DNA of 64,000 nucleotides from Acidisoma sp. L85 (GCF_009765865.1 NZ_LMUQ01000084.1:268188-332187), one strand, 5' to 3'. Shown: positions 37,209-46,747, counted from the stretch's first letter. The notes: a model not told the origin generated them from the sequence alone. Program-made: numbers and translations.

Positions 37209-38147
37209 TCAGGCGAGATTTATGGCGACCTTTCGCAGAAGCTCCACGGATTTACGCATGCCCTCCATGGGTGACATCATCATGTCCTCATGCTCGATGG
37301 AGAGAACGTCGTCATAGCCCGCCAGCCTGAGGGCGCTGCAGAATTGCCGCCACCAAGTCTCCCCGTGTCCATAGCCGATGGTGACGTAATTCCAGCTTCG
37401 CTCTGAAATCCGCGTGCTCGCCCGAGCATCAAGCGTGCCGTCGATACTCGTGGGAATTGGCTCAACCCGCGTGTCCTTCGCGTGGACATAGTAGATAGCG
37501 GAGCCGAGCATGCGAACGGCCGCCAGAGGATCCGCGCCCATCCAGATGGGGTGGCTCGGATCATAATTCGCGCCAACAGTTTCTCCCACGGCATCGCGCA
37601 GCCGCAGCAGGGTATGAACATTGTAGACGGCCTGATGGCCATGCAGTTCCAGGCACAGCTTCCGGATACCGAGCTGATTGGCATAGCCCACAAGGTTTCG
37701 CCAATATGGAATGAGCTTCTCGTTCCATTGATAATTTTGGATATCGAGACATTCCGGCGGCCAGTCGGTCACGATCCAATTAGGATTAGCGTCTCCCGGT
37801 CCGCCTGGAAGACCGGACATCATCACGACGCGGTCGATGCCGAGAAGACTTGCAAGCCTGATCGTCCCCTCGGTGATATGGTGATGTTGGGCTCCGGTCG
37901 GCCCCGGATGCAGAGGATTTCCCGAGCAGTTCAACGCCGCGACGGTCAGGCCGTGATCCTTGATCTTGGCCATGAACTCCGTGCGGGCCGTGGCACTTTC
38001 CAGCATTTCATCAAGCTTGATATGGGGCGCGGAAGACCAGTTGCCGCAGGCAAATTCGAGAGTTTCGATCTTCAGCTCCGCCGCCGCGGCAAGCATGTTG
38101 TCGAAGGACAGCTCGCCAAGGCTATCGGTGATCATGCCGATTTTCAT
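37209..38147 (-). CDS. Sugar phosphate isomerase/epimerase (TIM barrel)
   Basis: AP-endonuclease-2-like TIM barrel (xylose isomerase-like family) of 312 residues, which usually isomerises or epimerises sugars, sugar acids or inosose with a divalent metal. Putative metal ligands are Glu in LCLELHGHQAVYN, Asp and His in GANYDPSHPIWMG, His in IYYVHAKDTR and Glu in LSIEHEDMM. It is the last gene of the leftward ABC transporter operon, 62 bp after a permease gene, so it probably processes the imported sugar. The exact substrate is unknown. Confidence 0.85.
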   Translation of the reverse strand: MKIGMITDSLGELSFDNMLAAAAELKIETLEFACGNWSSAPHIKLDEMLESATARTEFMAKIKDHGLTVAALNCSGNPLHPGPTGAQHHHITEGTIRLASLLGIDRVVMMSGLPGGPGDANPNWIVTDWPPECLDIQNYQWNEKLIPYWRNLVGYANQLGIRKLCLELHGHQAVYNVHTLLRLRDAVGETVGANYDPSHPIWMGADPLAAVRMLGSAIYYVHAKDTRVEPIPTSIDGTLDARASTRISERSWNYVTIGYGHGETWWRQFCSALRLAGYDDVLSIEHEDMMMSPMEGMRKSVELLRKVAINLA

Positions 38148-38209
38148 GATTGAGTTCCTATTGGCGACTAGCAGTGAATACGCAAATGGCCATCGCCGTG
38201 GGGGGCGAC

Positions 38210-39028
38210 TTACTTAACCGCTCCCATCGTCAACCCGCGCACCAGATGGCGCTGCACGAGAAGCGCGAAGATGACGATCGGCAGCGCGCCGACAACACCG
38301 GCTGCCGACATGGAAGCCCAATCGGTATCGATCCGACCGATCAAGGTCGCGGTGCCGCGCGGCATGGTCATCGCGCGCGGTGTCGCGGTCAGGGCCAGCG
38401 CAAAGAGAAACTCGTTGAAGGTAACGATGACGGCGAAAATCGCGGTTGCTGCCAGGCCGGGTGCGGCAAGCGGCAAAGCGATACGGCAAAACGCGCCGAA
38501 GCGAGAATCGCCATCCACCATGGCCGCTTCCTCCAGGTCCACCGGAATTTCGCGGAAAAAGCTCTCCATCATCCAGACGCAGAAGGTGATGTTGAAGGCG
38601 GTATAGGTGAGGATCAACCCAATCCAGGTGTTCAACAGGTGAAGGCGCAACATCAGGAGATAGACTGGGATCAGGATCACAACCGGCGGAACGATCCTCA
38701 AAGTGAGCAATCCGACGCCAACCTTGCGCTCCAGCTCGAAGGGCAGGCGGAAACGGGCGATCGCATAGGCGCCGAGAGATCCGCAAACAAGTGCGATGAC
38801 GACTGAGGCGGCGGTCACGACCAAAGAATTGGTCATGTAGGCGCCAAATTCCTTCTCAGAGAACAGATGAACGTAATTCGCGAATGACGGCGCGTGCGGA
38901 TAGAGCGTTGTCTCCTGGGTGATCTCCTCATTCGATTTGAACGATGTTGAGACCATCCAATAGATCGGCAAAAACACGATGCCGAGCAGCAGGGTGACGA
39001 CCGCGGCCCTGAAAATGCGGCTCCTCAT
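38210..39028 (-). CDS. ABC transporter permease, MalG-like
   Basis: Six-span CUT1 permease of 272 residues. The N-terminus (LLLGIVFLPIYWMVSTSFKS) and the EAA loop DLEEAAMVDGDSRFGAFCRI are typical, and the end RGLTMGAVK is the usual MalG tail. It overlaps the preceding permease gene by 4 bp (ATGA). With the MalF-like subunit it forms the channel of a sugar or polyol importer whose ATPase and binding protein are encoded upstream in the same operon. Confidence 0.9.
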   Translation of the reverse strand: MRSRIFRAAVVTLLLGIVFLPIYWMVSTSFKSNEEITQETTLYPHAPSFANYVHLFSEKEFGAYMTNSLVVTAASVVIALVCGSLGAYAIARFRLPFELERKVGVGLLTLRIVPPVVILIPVYLLMLRLHLLNTWIGLILTYTAFNITFCVWMMESFFREIPVDLEEAAMVDGDSRFGAFCRIALPLAAPGLAATAIFAVIVTFNEFLFALALTATPRAMTMPRGTATLIGRIDTDWASMSAAGVVGALPIVIFALLVQRHLVRGLTMGAVK

Positions 39029-39933
39029 ATGGGTTCCACCCTGCGAAGAAGCCGGACGGCGGCGAGTGCGAAGGCGAGTACGATCAGGCCGATCGTCACA
39101 AATAACGCCGCAGCGTATCCGACTTGTTGGAACTTGAAGGAGGTATCGTAGCCATAGAGTGAAACAAGCGTCGTCGCCTGGCCTGGGCCACCATGCGTGA
39201 GCACGAAAACCTGGTCGAAGGTGCCGAAGGCGTCAATGGTGCGCAGGATGATGGCAATCGCCAGAACAGGCCGCATCATTGGCAAGGTAAGGTCGACGAA
39301 GGAACGCCACGCGCCGGCGCCATCGACCCTTGCCGCCTCGAACGGCTCCTGCGGTAGGGATTGCAGCCCGGCCAGCAGGATCAGGAACATGAGAGGTGTC
39401 CACTCCCAGACATCAAGCACGACGATGCCGATGAAGGCCTTCATTGGGTTGCCCAGGATCTGAACCTGCGACCCACCCAAGGCTTCGGAAAGCGTCGTGA
39501 TCATGCCGACATCGCTCGCATAGATCAGCCGGAAAACGATGCCGACCACCACAGGCGTTATGACCATGGGCACGATCAACGCCGTGCGCAAAAGTCGAAT
39601 ACCACGGAACTCATGCAGGCAGAATAAGGCCAGCGCGAAGCCGAGCACTGTTTCGATGGCAACCGAGAAGGTGACGAAGCGTATCGTCACCCAGAGCGCA
39701 TTGCGAAACTGCTGGTCGCTCCAGAGGTGAAGGTAATTCTGGAAACCAACATCGCGGAGAACTGTGCCATAGCGGTAGAGTTTCGTGCTGGCGCGCAGTC
39801 CGTCCCAAAGCGGGTAGACCAACACGCCAAGCACGATCAGCACGCTCGGCGCGAGCAGGAGATAGGGCAAAGCAAGGTCAAGCCCTGCCCCCTGAAGTCT
39901 CTCCCGGCTCGTGCGTCGAACGCTTTGGCTCAA
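39025..39933 (-). CDS. ABC transporter permease, MalF-like
   Basis: CUT1 permease, 302 residues if translation begins at the TTG at 39933, which overlaps the binding-protein stop (TTGA) and begins SQSVRRTSRER before the first membrane span (LALPYLLLAPSVLIVLGVLV). The frame is open further upstream, but that part encodes an Arg/Gly-rich shadow of the binding-protein gene. The EAA loop is PFEAARVDGAGAWRSFVDLT. HGGPGQATTLVSLYGYDTSF is the usual penultimate motif. The start is uncertain by a few codons; the function is not. Confidence 0.88.
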   Translation of the reverse strand: MSQSVRRTSRERLQGAGLDLALPYLLLAPSVLIVLGVLVYPLWDGLRASTKLYRYGTVLRDVGFQNYLHLWSDQQFRNALWVTIRFVTFSVAIETVLGFALALFCLHEFRGIRLLRTALIVPMVITPVVVGIVFRLIYASDVGMITTLSEALGGSQVQILGNPMKAFIGIVVLDVWEWTPLMFLILLAGLQSLPQEPFEAARVDGAGAWRSFVDLTLPMMRPVLAIAIILRTIDAFGTFDQVFVLTHGGPGQATTLVSLYGYDTSFKFQQVGYAAALFVTIGLIVLAFALAAVRLLRRVEPI

Positions 39934-41258
39934 TTGTAGTAGCCGGCTTGGGTCAGATAGGCGGTCACCTGGGTCGCCGCGGTATCCAGCGCCGCGCCGC
40001 CTCCTGAGCCGGCCTGTAGCGCTTTGTTGAGCTGAATGCCCAACAATTCCTCGACCTTCGCCCAATCGGGCGTCCGGGGACGGGGAAGACAGCCGGCATC
40101 GAGCTGCTTAAGCGCCACAGGAATCAGGCGGTTCCCTGGATCGGGGATCAGGAAAGCGCTGCGCTTGACGGGGATCGAGCCCGCCTCGGAGAGTTTCGCC
40201 TGGATCTCTTTGCTCGTGTACCACTTCAGGAAGGCGATGGAATTCGCCTTATTCGGCGCGGATTTTGGTATGCCGGCAATGAAGATGCCCATCTGAGAGA
40301 TAGCCGAGACCTTCTTGGGTACGATGCCGAAGTCGAGTTTCCCGGCAACTTTCGTTTGCGTGGGATCATCCGCTTTCAGGGCATTGCCGGAATATTCAAT
40401 TACCGCCCCCGCATCGCCGCCAAGAATGGCCGCGCCTTCTTGGTCAGAATCGAATTCGACCACGCCTTTCGGTGCGTTCTGCTTCATGGTGCCGACAAAG
40501 AACTCGGCTGACGCCTTACCGGCGGCAGAGTTGAATGTCACGTTCCACTTGTCGTCGAAGAACTTCCCGCCATACGACAGGAAGACCGGATACCAGCTAG
40601 TGACAATGGGATTGCCCGAAACGCCGCGGAACACGACCGGATATTTGATCTTTCCAGCCGCAACACCCGCCTTGCCTTGGGTGATGACATCATCCCACGT
40701 CACCGGCGATCCATTGGTGTAAACGTCATTGCGATAGGTCAGTGTTTGCAGATCGCCGACGAAGGGAACGCAAATCAGGGTCGGAGTCGCGGTCTCGAAA
40801 CCCTTGACGCGCGGACCTTGGCGAGGCGGCCAGTAGCCCATATCGATCATTGAACTGATCCAATCCGGGTCGGTTCCATCAATCCCGGCAGCCCCGAGGT
40901 CCTCCAGCACTTTCGCGGCGCCGAATTGGGGCACCCAAGGATCGTCAAGCAGATAGAGGTCGTATTGTCCGGCACCACTCTGCGCGTCGGCAAACCACTT
41001 TTCCAGCGTGACGCCGTATTCGTCTTCGAGGAATTGGATATCGAACCCGTCCGCCTTGGCGAGGGGCAGGATTTTCTGTTTGAAGGGAGTGAGACCTCCA
41101 TCGGCGAAAGCCCCGATCACCACTTTCTTGCTATCCGCCTTCGCCGGCGTTTCCGCGCCCAGACCGCCGAGAAGGCTTGTGCCGACCGCGAGGCCCGCGC
41201 TGCCTTGCAGCAAAGCCCGCCGGCTGACCGTACGCTTCAGATGTTCCATGCCCGTCAT
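39930..41258 (-). CDS. ABC transporter solute-binding protein, TAT-type signal
   Basis: Periplasmic binding protein of 442 residues, family 1. The signal has a twin-arginine-like start (TVSRRALLQGSAGLAVGTSL) and likely cleavage after AKA. Mature-part landmarks are VVIGAFADGGLTPFKQKILP, AQSGAGQYDLYLLDDPWVPQ and SIAFLKWYTSKEIQAKLSEAG. It is translated from an ATG that overlaps the ATPase stop, with AGGGG upstream. Substrate specificity is not readable; operon context (TIM-barrel isomerase) suggests a sugar or polyol. Confidence 0.9.
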   Translation of the reverse strand: MTGMEHLKRTVSRRALLQGSAGLAVGTSLLGGLGAETPAKADSKKVVIGAFADGGLTPFKQKILPLAKADGFDIQFLEDEYGVTLEKWFADAQSGAGQYDLYLLDDPWVPQFGAAKVLEDLGAAGIDGTDPDWISSMIDMGYWPPRQGPRVKGFETATPTLICVPFVGDLQTLTYRNDVYTNGSPVTWDDVITQGKAGVAAGKIKYPVVFRGVSGNPIVTSWYPVFLSYGGKFFDDKWNVTFNSAAGKASAEFFVGTMKQNAPKGVVEFDSDQEGAAILGGDAGAVIEYSGNALKADDPTQTKVAGKLDFGIVPKKVSAISQMGIFIAGIPKSAPNKANSIAFLKWYTSKEIQAKLSEAGSIPVKRSAFLIPDPGNRLIPVALKQLDAGCLPRPRTPDWAKVEELLGIQLNKALQAGSGGGAALDTAATQVTAYLTQAGYYN

Positions 41259-42352
41259 TGTTTTCCCCTGTGATTTGGCGCTCGATGCACCACGGTGAAG
41301 CTTGCGGCATTGAAGAAACAGGCATCGGCCGTGTCGAAGCTGATGCCGATGGCCGAGCCGACTGGCGCGGTAAAGCCCCGATGGGCACGAACGGAGAGGC
41401 GCTCGCCACCAATACGCACGTCAACGAGCGTCTCGTTGCCCATCGGCTCGACAACATAGACTTCGCCCGTCAGCGCCCCGTCCGATCCTGACTCGACGAG
41501 GTGCAGATCCTCCGCGCGCAGGCCAATCTCAGTGACCTTGGCCGCAGAGCACGCGGCCAAACGTGGCGTGTCGAGCTTCAAGGCGACACCACCGACATGC
41601 ACGGAACCGTCGCCGACAGCCACCTGGAGTACATTCATAGGCGGGTTTCCGACGAAGGTCGCCACGAAGCGGTTGGCGGGCCGCTCATAAATTTCGCCCG
41701 GTGAGGCCAGTTGCTGCAATTCTCCGGCACTCATCACGGCGATCAGATCGGCCATCGTGAGCGCTTCGACCTGATCATGCGTTACATAGAGTGTGGTCGC
41801 GCCAAGCCGCTGACAGAGCCGCTTGATTTCGCCGCGCATCGTCAGGCGCAAGCGAGCATCGAGATTCGAGAGTGGTTCGTCCATCAGAAAGGCAGCAGGA
41901 TCCCGGACGATCGCTCGCGCCAAGGCAACTCGCTGGCGCTGGCCTCCGGAAAGATGGCGCGGATGGCGCTCGAGCAGATGGTCGATCTCAAGTGCGGCGG
42001 CGACATCGGTGACCTTGAGCCCACGCTCGCTCGCGGAGATCTTCCGAATCTTCAGCGGATATCCGATGTTCTCCGCGATCGTCATATGCGGATAGAGAGC
42101 GTAGCTTTGGAAGACCATAGCGACGTCGCGGTCTCGCGGTTGCAGCCGGGTGACATCCCTATCGCCGATCAACACGCGACCACCTGTCGGCATCTCCAGC
42201 CCCGCGAGGATACGGAGCGCGGTCGTCTTGCCGCAGCCTGAAGGGCCCAGGAGTGCCAGGAATGTGGAATCGGGAAGAGCCAAGTCGAGCGAGTGGAGGG
42301 CCTTGAAAGGTCCGAAGCTCTTGACGATGCCTTGATAGCTGACCGTGCTCAT
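41255..42352 (-). CDS. ABC transporter ATP-binding protein, UgpC/MsmK type
   Basis: CUT1 ATPase of 365 residues. Walker A is LLGPSGCGKTTALRILAG, the Q-loop is VFQSYALYPHM, the signature is LSGGQRQRVALARA, Walker B is AAFLMDEPLSNLD, and the switch His is in YVTHDQVEALTMAD. The C-terminal OB-fold regulatory part (about 240-365) includes GNPPMNVLQVAV. It energises the importer made by the next three genes and could also serve the ATPase-less importer at 15-18 kb, as MsmK-type ATPases often do. The ATG at 42352 is preferred; an ATG at 42382 is possible. Confidence 0.92.
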   Translation of the reverse strand: MSTVSYQGIVKSFGPFKALHSLDLALPDSTFLALLGPSGCGKTTALRILAGLEMPTGGRVLIGDRDVTRLQPRDRDVAMVFQSYALYPHMTIAENIGYPLKIRKISASERGLKVTDVAAALEIDHLLERHPRHLSGGQRQRVALARAIVRDPAAFLMDEPLSNLDARLRLTMRGEIKRLCQRLGATTLYVTHDQVEALTMADLIAVMSAGELQQLASPGEIYERPANRFVATFVGNPPMNVLQVAVGDGSVHVGGVALKLDTPRLAACSAAKVTEIGLRAEDLHLVESGSDGALTGEVYVVEPMGNETLVDVRIGGERLSVRAHRGFTAPVGSAIGISFDTADACFFNAASFTVVHRAPNHRGKQ

Positions 42353-42384
42353 GGCGACGACCTGCTTCCGATAGGACCGCATTT

Positions 42385-42407
42385 AATGGCCACTTTAATC
42401 GGCCATT
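42385..42407. promoter_or_regulatory. Inverted repeat, candidate operator of the leftward ABC operon
   Basis: AATGGCC (42385-42391), 9 bp, GGCCATT (42401-42407). A perfect 7-bp inverted repeat about 33 bp upstream of the ATPase start, in the 300-bp divergent region shared with the MocR-type gene. Confidence 0.5.
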
Positions 42408-42557
42408 GTAAGTGTGTCGTGGGTTTTCACTATTCTAGCGCGTCGCGGCCAAGGCGATAGCAGTGCCCGCACGTGCCAAGCCGGAATGCGATCCGCCCTT
42501 CATTCGCAGCCTCCCATTAAGATTTTAGACCGTCCTATTCCTCGCCACGACTCAGCC

Positions 42558-42591
42558 AGAGCCAGTTCTGGTAAGAATTAGAGAGCCAGTT
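42558..42591 (+). promoter_or_regulatory. Direct repeats, candidate MocR-type binding site
   Basis: AGAGCCAGTT occurs at 42558-42567 and 42582-42591, 24 bp apart (a little over two helical turns). MocR/TauR/GabR regulators typically bind direct repeats in the divergent promoter region next to their own gene, which matches this position 60 bp upstream of the MocR-type start. Confidence 0.5.
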
Positions 42592-42652
42592 GCTACCCCT
42601 GCGTGTGTTTTCTGTGGACGACTAACGCTGCTACGTCCACGATCCTGCTTCG

Positions 42653-44125
42653 ATGGCCACGGAGCGGCTTATGCGGCAAGCTTTTCCACTAGATGCTCTC
42701 ACACTCGATCGCGCGCAGGATGAATCACTGCATCGACAGCTTTATCGGGCCTTGAGCGCACTGATCAAGGACCGGGTGCTGCCGCCTGGTGCCGGGTTGC
42801 CCTCGACCCGCGCTTTAGCCGCCGACCTTGGTGTCGCCCGCAACACTGTGGTCGCCGCTTACGACCAGCTCATCACAGAGGGCTACCTCCTCAATCGCTG
42901 CGGCGCGCGGCCGGTAGTGGTCGATCTCCCGGTTGGCGCGGCGACATTCGCGCGAAGTGCTTCAACATCGGCGGGGCGAGGGCTGTCCCTGCGCGGTGAG
43001 GTAATAATGTCTCAGCCGGTCCATCACGGCGTGCCGGGCCAATTCGCATTTCATCCTGGGATGCCGGATGCCCGTTCCTTCCCTTTCAATGTATGGAGCC
43101 GCCTTTTGGCAAGGCGTGCGAATTTTGCGGGGGAGACGTTGTTTGGAACCTATCATGTTGCCGGTCTTCCGGCACTTCGAAAGGCTGTCGCGGTCTATCT
43201 GAGAACAGCGCGAGGCGTGCGCTGCACCGCAGATCAGATCGTTATCACAACGGGTGCGCAAGCGGCATTCGATCTTCTCGCGCGACTCCTGCTCGACCCG
43301 GGCGACTGCGTGTGGATGGAGGAACCCGGCTATTTCGGCGCGCAGTCAGCCTTCGTCGCGGCGGGGGCCAAACTTGCTCCGTTACGGGTCGGTCTCGACG
43401 GCTGGCAGATGGACCAACCGCCACACTCCGCGCGTTTGTTCTTTGTGACGCCTGCATGCCAACACCCGCTCGGCGTCACGATGCGTATGGAGCAGCGTCT
43501 GCGCTTGCTCGAAATTGCCGAACACAGCAACGCCTGGGTCATTGAAGATGACTTTGATGGTGAATACCGATTCCAGGGCCAGCCGATTCCGGCCATGCAG
43601 GGCAGCGATCAATCGGGACGGGTAATCTATGTCGGCACTTTCGCCAAAATTCTGTTCCCGGCCTTACGCCTCGGCTTCATGGTACTCCCGCCCGAGTTGC
43701 ACGAGCGGATCCCTCATGCCCTCAGCACCACAGGACAATTCGCTCCTCTTCTCTTACAGGCAGCCCTCGCCGACTTCATCACCGAGGGCCATATGACGCG
43801 CCATCTCAAACGCATGCGACGGATTTACGCGGCGCGGCGACAGAGATTCCATGAGTTAACCGAAATGAATCTCGGGGGGCGGCTGACGCTCATTTCCCGG
43901 GAGGCGGGTATCCAGGTCGTCGCCTTGCTCCGGGAGGGTTTGGATGACCGGCGTGTCGCCGAGGAAGCGCGACGGCTCGGGATCAATGTTCTGCCACTGT
44001 CCAAGCATTACAGGCACGGGCACCCTGAGCAGGGGCTGGTGCTCGGCTACGCTGCTTGCGATGAGTCCCAAACGGAGCACGGCCTGCGGAAGCTCAGGGA
44101 AGCCATCGATCGCTCTGCCGAATGA
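42653..44125 (+). CDS. MocR-type regulator (GntR HTH fused to aminotransferase domain)
   Basis: Chimeric regulator of 490 residues. The N-terminal winged helix contains LHRQLYRALSALIKDRVLPP and LPSTRALAADLGVARNTVVA (about 24-75). A long linker is followed by a fold-type I aminotransferase domain with GTYHVAGLPALRKAVAVYLR, TTGAQAAFDLLARLLLDPGD, the PLP-contacting DDFDGEYRF and the Schiff-base Lys in YVGTFAKILFPALRLGF. MocR proteins bind PLP-linked effectors such as GABA, taurine or PLP itself. It is transcribed away from a sugar-type ABC operon and just upstream of another, so its target could be either, or a nearby PLP-dependent step not in this window. Confidence 0.92.
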   Translation: MATERLMRQAFPLDALTLDRAQDESLHRQLYRALSALIKDRVLPPGAGLPSTRALAADLGVARNTVVAAYDQLITEGYLLNRCGARPVVVDLPVGAATFARSASTSAGRGLSLRGEVIMSQPVHHGVPGQFAFHPGMPDARSFPFNVWSRLLARRANFAGETLFGTYHVAGLPALRKAVAVYLRTARGVRCTADQIVITTGAQAAFDLLARLLLDPGDCVWMEEPGYFGAQSAFVAAGAKLAPLRVGLDGWQMDQPPHSARLFFVTPACQHPLGVTMRMEQRLRLLEIAEHSNAWVIEDDFDGEYRFQGQPIPAMQGSDQSGRVIYVGTFAKILFPALRLGFMVLPPELHERIPHALSTTGQFAPLLLQAALADFITEGHMTRHLKRMRRIYAARRQRFHELTEMNLGGRLTLISREAGIQVVALLREGLDDRRVAEEARRLGINVLPLSKHYRHGHPEQGLVLGYAACDESQTEHGLRKLREAIDRSAE

Positions 44126-44151
44126 GAGCAAACGCCGCGACAATAAAAATC

Positions 44152-44180
44152 TTGACGCCCATCCTTGGTCGCTTTACCGT
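44152..44180 (+). promoter_or_regulatory. Sigma-70 promoter of the second polyol ABC operon
   Basis: TTGACG (44152-44157), 17 bp, TACCGT (44175-44180). The palindromic operator at 44186-44199 covers the expected start point, and the ATPase start codon is at 44215. Confidence 0.65.
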
Positions 44181-44185
44181 TTGGT

Positions 44186-44199
44186 GTGGAACGTTCCAC
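44186..44199. promoter_or_regulatory. LacI-type operator, copy 1
   Basis: GTGGAACGTTCCAC, a 14-bp perfect palindrome with central CG, lies just downstream of the -10 box. Its core TGGAACGTTCCA recurs at 49871-49882 in the same position relative to another sigma-70 promoter. The placement over the start point suggests repression. Confidence 0.65.
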
Positions 44200-44214
44200 G
44201 TAGCTGGAAACGAT

Positions 44215-45372
44215 ATGGCCACTGTCAGCATCGAGCAGGTGTGGAGGCGTTTCGGGCCGCATTCCGCAGTTGCGGATCTTACGCTCGATGTGAGGGACGG
44301 CGAGTTCCTGGTGCTGCTCGGTCCGTCCGGCTGTGGCAAAACGACATCCTTGCGAATGCTCGCGGGATTGGAGCGGCCGACCTCCGGAATCATCCGGCTC
44401 GACGATCGCATCGTCAATGACGTGCCGCCCGGAGAGCGCGACGTCGGAATGGTTTTCCAAAGCTACGCTCTCTATCCCCACATGAACGTTTATCGGAATC
44501 TAGCTTTCGGCCCGCGCATTCGCCGCGAGAATAAAGCGGAGACCCACAAGGCGCTGCTGGAAGTTTCAGAAGTGCTTGGCCTCAGCGCACTACTCGATCG
44601 GCGCCCGAGTGAGCTTTCCGGTGGACAACGACAACGCGTGGCTCTTGGTCGCGCGCTTCTGCGCCGGCCAAAGCTATTTCTCATGGACGAACCGCTTTCG
44701 AATCTGGACGCCGCGCTCCGAGGCCAGGTCCGCGCGGAGTTGGTGCGGCTGCATGGCCAGTACAAGATTACCACCGTCTACGTCACGCATGATCAGGTCG
44801 AAGCGATGACGATGGCGGACAAGATCGCCGTCATGTTCGCGGGGCGCCTGCAGCAAGCGGGGACCGCGCAGGAGGTCTTCGACAATCCGGTGAACATGAT
44901 GGTCGCAACGTTCATCGGCTCGCCACCGATGAACATATTGCCAGGACATTTGAGCGAGGACGAAAGCGGTATCAGGATCGAGGTGTTAGGCCAGACTCTG
45001 CGCCTGCCTAGCTGGGCTTCGATCAAGGGGACGCATGCTTCAGCACAACAGGTTTCAGTTGGCATCAGGCCCACGGACATCATTGCCGATACCCTGGCCG
45101 ATTGCACCGGCCCACGGGCTCGCATCGATTTCGTTGAGTCGATGGGCGCGGAGACCTTCCTGACTCTCACTTGCGCGTCGAACAAGCTCATCTGCCGCGC
45201 GCCGGGTCGTTTGAGACTAAACGTCGGCGACGAAGTCGGGTTAGTCCTAGACGTAAATTACTTATACGCCTTCGACTACGAGGGTGGAAATTCGATCATT
45301 GACCGTTCCGGACAGGCTGGTGATGCCCGGCCACACCCCACAAAAGGAGTAGTGACGCATGGTACAATATAA
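44215..45372 (+). CDS. ABC transporter ATP-binding protein, UgpC/MsmK type
   Basis: CUT1 ATPase of 385 residues. Walker A LLGPSGCGKTTSLRMLAGLE, Q-loop VFQSYALYPHM, signature LSGGQRQRVALGRA, Walker B LFLMDEPLSNLD, switch His in VYVTHDQVEAMTMADK. The OB-fold C-terminal part begins with GSPPMNILPG. I start at the ATG at 44215 with GGAAA upstream; the frame is open earlier, but that part overlaps the promoter and operator. The end overlaps the binding-protein gene by 14 bp. It is a close paralogue of the ATPase of the leftward operon. Confidence 0.92.
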   Translation: MATVSIEQVWRRFGPHSAVADLTLDVRDGEFLVLLGPSGCGKTTSLRMLAGLERPTSGIIRLDDRIVNDVPPGERDVGMVFQSYALYPHMNVYRNLAFGPRIRRENKAETHKALLEVSEVLGLSALLDRRPSELSGGQRQRVALGRALLRRPKLFLMDEPLSNLDAALRGQVRAELVRLHGQYKITTVYVTHDQVEAMTMADKIAVMFAGRLQQAGTAQEVFDNPVNMMVATFIGSPPMNILPGHLSEDESGIRIEVLGQTLRLPSWASIKGTHASAQQVSVGIRPTDIIADTLADCTGPRARIDFVESMGAETFLTLTCASNKLICRAPGRLRLNVGDEVGLVLDVNYLYAFDYEGGNSIIDRSGQAGDARPHPTKGVVTHGTI

Positions 45373-46747
45373 GCCTCGCCACCTAGCCTCCAGTTTTACC
45401 GCTTTGGCTATGGGTGTCGGTTTACTCGGCAGTTCGGGCATTTCTGGCCGCGCGCTCGCCGCGGATAAAACGGTCATCTCCGTTGCCTATGGTGAAACCT
45501 ATGTTTTCGATACCGAGGATCTCACCAAGAAGTGGTGGAATGGGGTCAAAGCCGAATTCGAGGCGAAGTTTCCAGACGCGACCCTTCAGCTGGTGCCGAT
45601 TGGCGGCGGGTACGATGACATCACCAATAAGCTGAGCTTGCTCTACCGTTCATCGCGCACTGCGCCTGACGTGGCGCAAATCGCAACGCCCGTGATCGGG
45701 CAGTTCTCCTCCTCGGGCTATCTTCTTCCTCTGGACTCCTATCTCGCCGATGAGGCGTGGTGGAAGCAGTTCCCAAAGGTCATTCAGGGGGAGGGGGTCT
45801 TTCAAGGCAAGACATATGCCGTCAACACCGGTGAGAATGATTCCCAACTTTACTACAACATGGATCTGTTCAAAAAAGCCGGGTTGCCAGTGCCATGGAC
45901 GCCGCACAATTGGAATGACATTCTAAACGCGGCGCGGACGATTAAGGCGAAGCTTCCTCATATCATTCCTGTATGGCTGAATGCAGGCTCAAGCTCAGGC
46001 GACAATGGCATCCTGCAGGGCGCCGGAAATCTGCTGGCGGGTTCGACGGTTCCCACGATCTACGACAAAAAGACTCAGAAATGGGTCGTGGACAGTCCCG
46101 GCCTGCGAGAGGTGCTGGATTTCTACCATTCGGTCTACAGCGAAGGCATGGGTGCCAATCTCAGTGATCTGTTCTCGCCTTCCGCCGTCACCATACCGCT
46201 AACGCTGATCGCCCAAGGCAAGGTCGCCATCACCTTCGGCTCAAATTACTACGGTGGAAATTGGACGAAGCTCATCTGCTCGCCGTGTTGGGCGGACGCG
46301 ACGAAGGTCGCCGGAGTAGTGCCAATTCCAACGGTTGACGGTCATTCCCCCGACATTGCCACGACGGTCGGCGGCTGGGACTTCGCGGTCTCCGCGTCGA
46401 CCAAGAGTCCCCACTACGCCTGGGAGCTCGTGAAGCTGATGGAGAGTGACATCAATCAGATCAATGCGGCGAATTGGGCGGGTTTCGTTCCCGCCAACCA
46501 GCTGATTGTCAAGGAACCGGCTTTCGTCGATTTCGCGCCCCCGTACAATGCAGTCTCGGCACAGGTATTGCCCTACGGCGTGATCAGCCCGGCATCCGGT
46601 GACTACCTTGTTTGGTCGCATGGCTTGCAGGAAGCGACCGGGGCCCTCGCTCAGCATCCGAATACCACCGTTGACGCGGCCATCGGCGTAATGAGCGACT
46701 ATGTCTCGAATCAGCTCGACTCATCGGCGGTCGAGACGCTTAAGTGA
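45359..46747 (+). CDS. ABC transporter solute-binding protein
   Basis: Periplasmic sugar-type binding protein of 462 residues. Signal peptide with cleavage near ALAADKTV; mature motifs SVAYGETYVFDTEDLTKKWW, DVAQIATPVIGQFSSSGYLL, GENDSQLYYNMDLFKKAGLP and TTVGGWDFAVSAS. A pair of cysteines (LICSPCWAD) may form a disulfide. The ATG is preceded by AGGAG. It is encoded between the ATPase and the two permease genes, and its stop overlaps the first permease start (GTGA). Context points to a polyol or sugar near inositol. Confidence 0.9.
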   Translation: MVQYKPRHLASSFTALAMGVGLLGSSGISGRALAADKTVISVAYGETYVFDTEDLTKKWWNGVKAEFEAKFPDATLQLVPIGGGYDDITNKLSLLYRSSRTAPDVAQIATPVIGQFSSSGYLLPLDSYLADEAWWKQFPKVIQGEGVFQGKTYAVNTGENDSQLYYNMDLFKKAGLPVPWTPHNWNDILNAARTIKAKLPHIIPVWLNAGSSSGDNGILQGAGNLLAGSTVPTIYDKKTQKWVVDSPGLREVLDFYHSVYSEGMGANLSDLFSPSAVTIPLTLIAQGKVAITFGSNYYGGNWTKLICSPCWADATKVAGVVPIPTVDGHSPDIATTVGGWDFAVSASTKSPHYAWELVKLMESDINQINAANWAGFVPANQLIVKEPAFVDFAPPYNAVSAQVLPYGVISPASGDYLVWSHGLQEATGALAQHPNTTVDAAIGVMSDYVSNQLDSSAVETLK

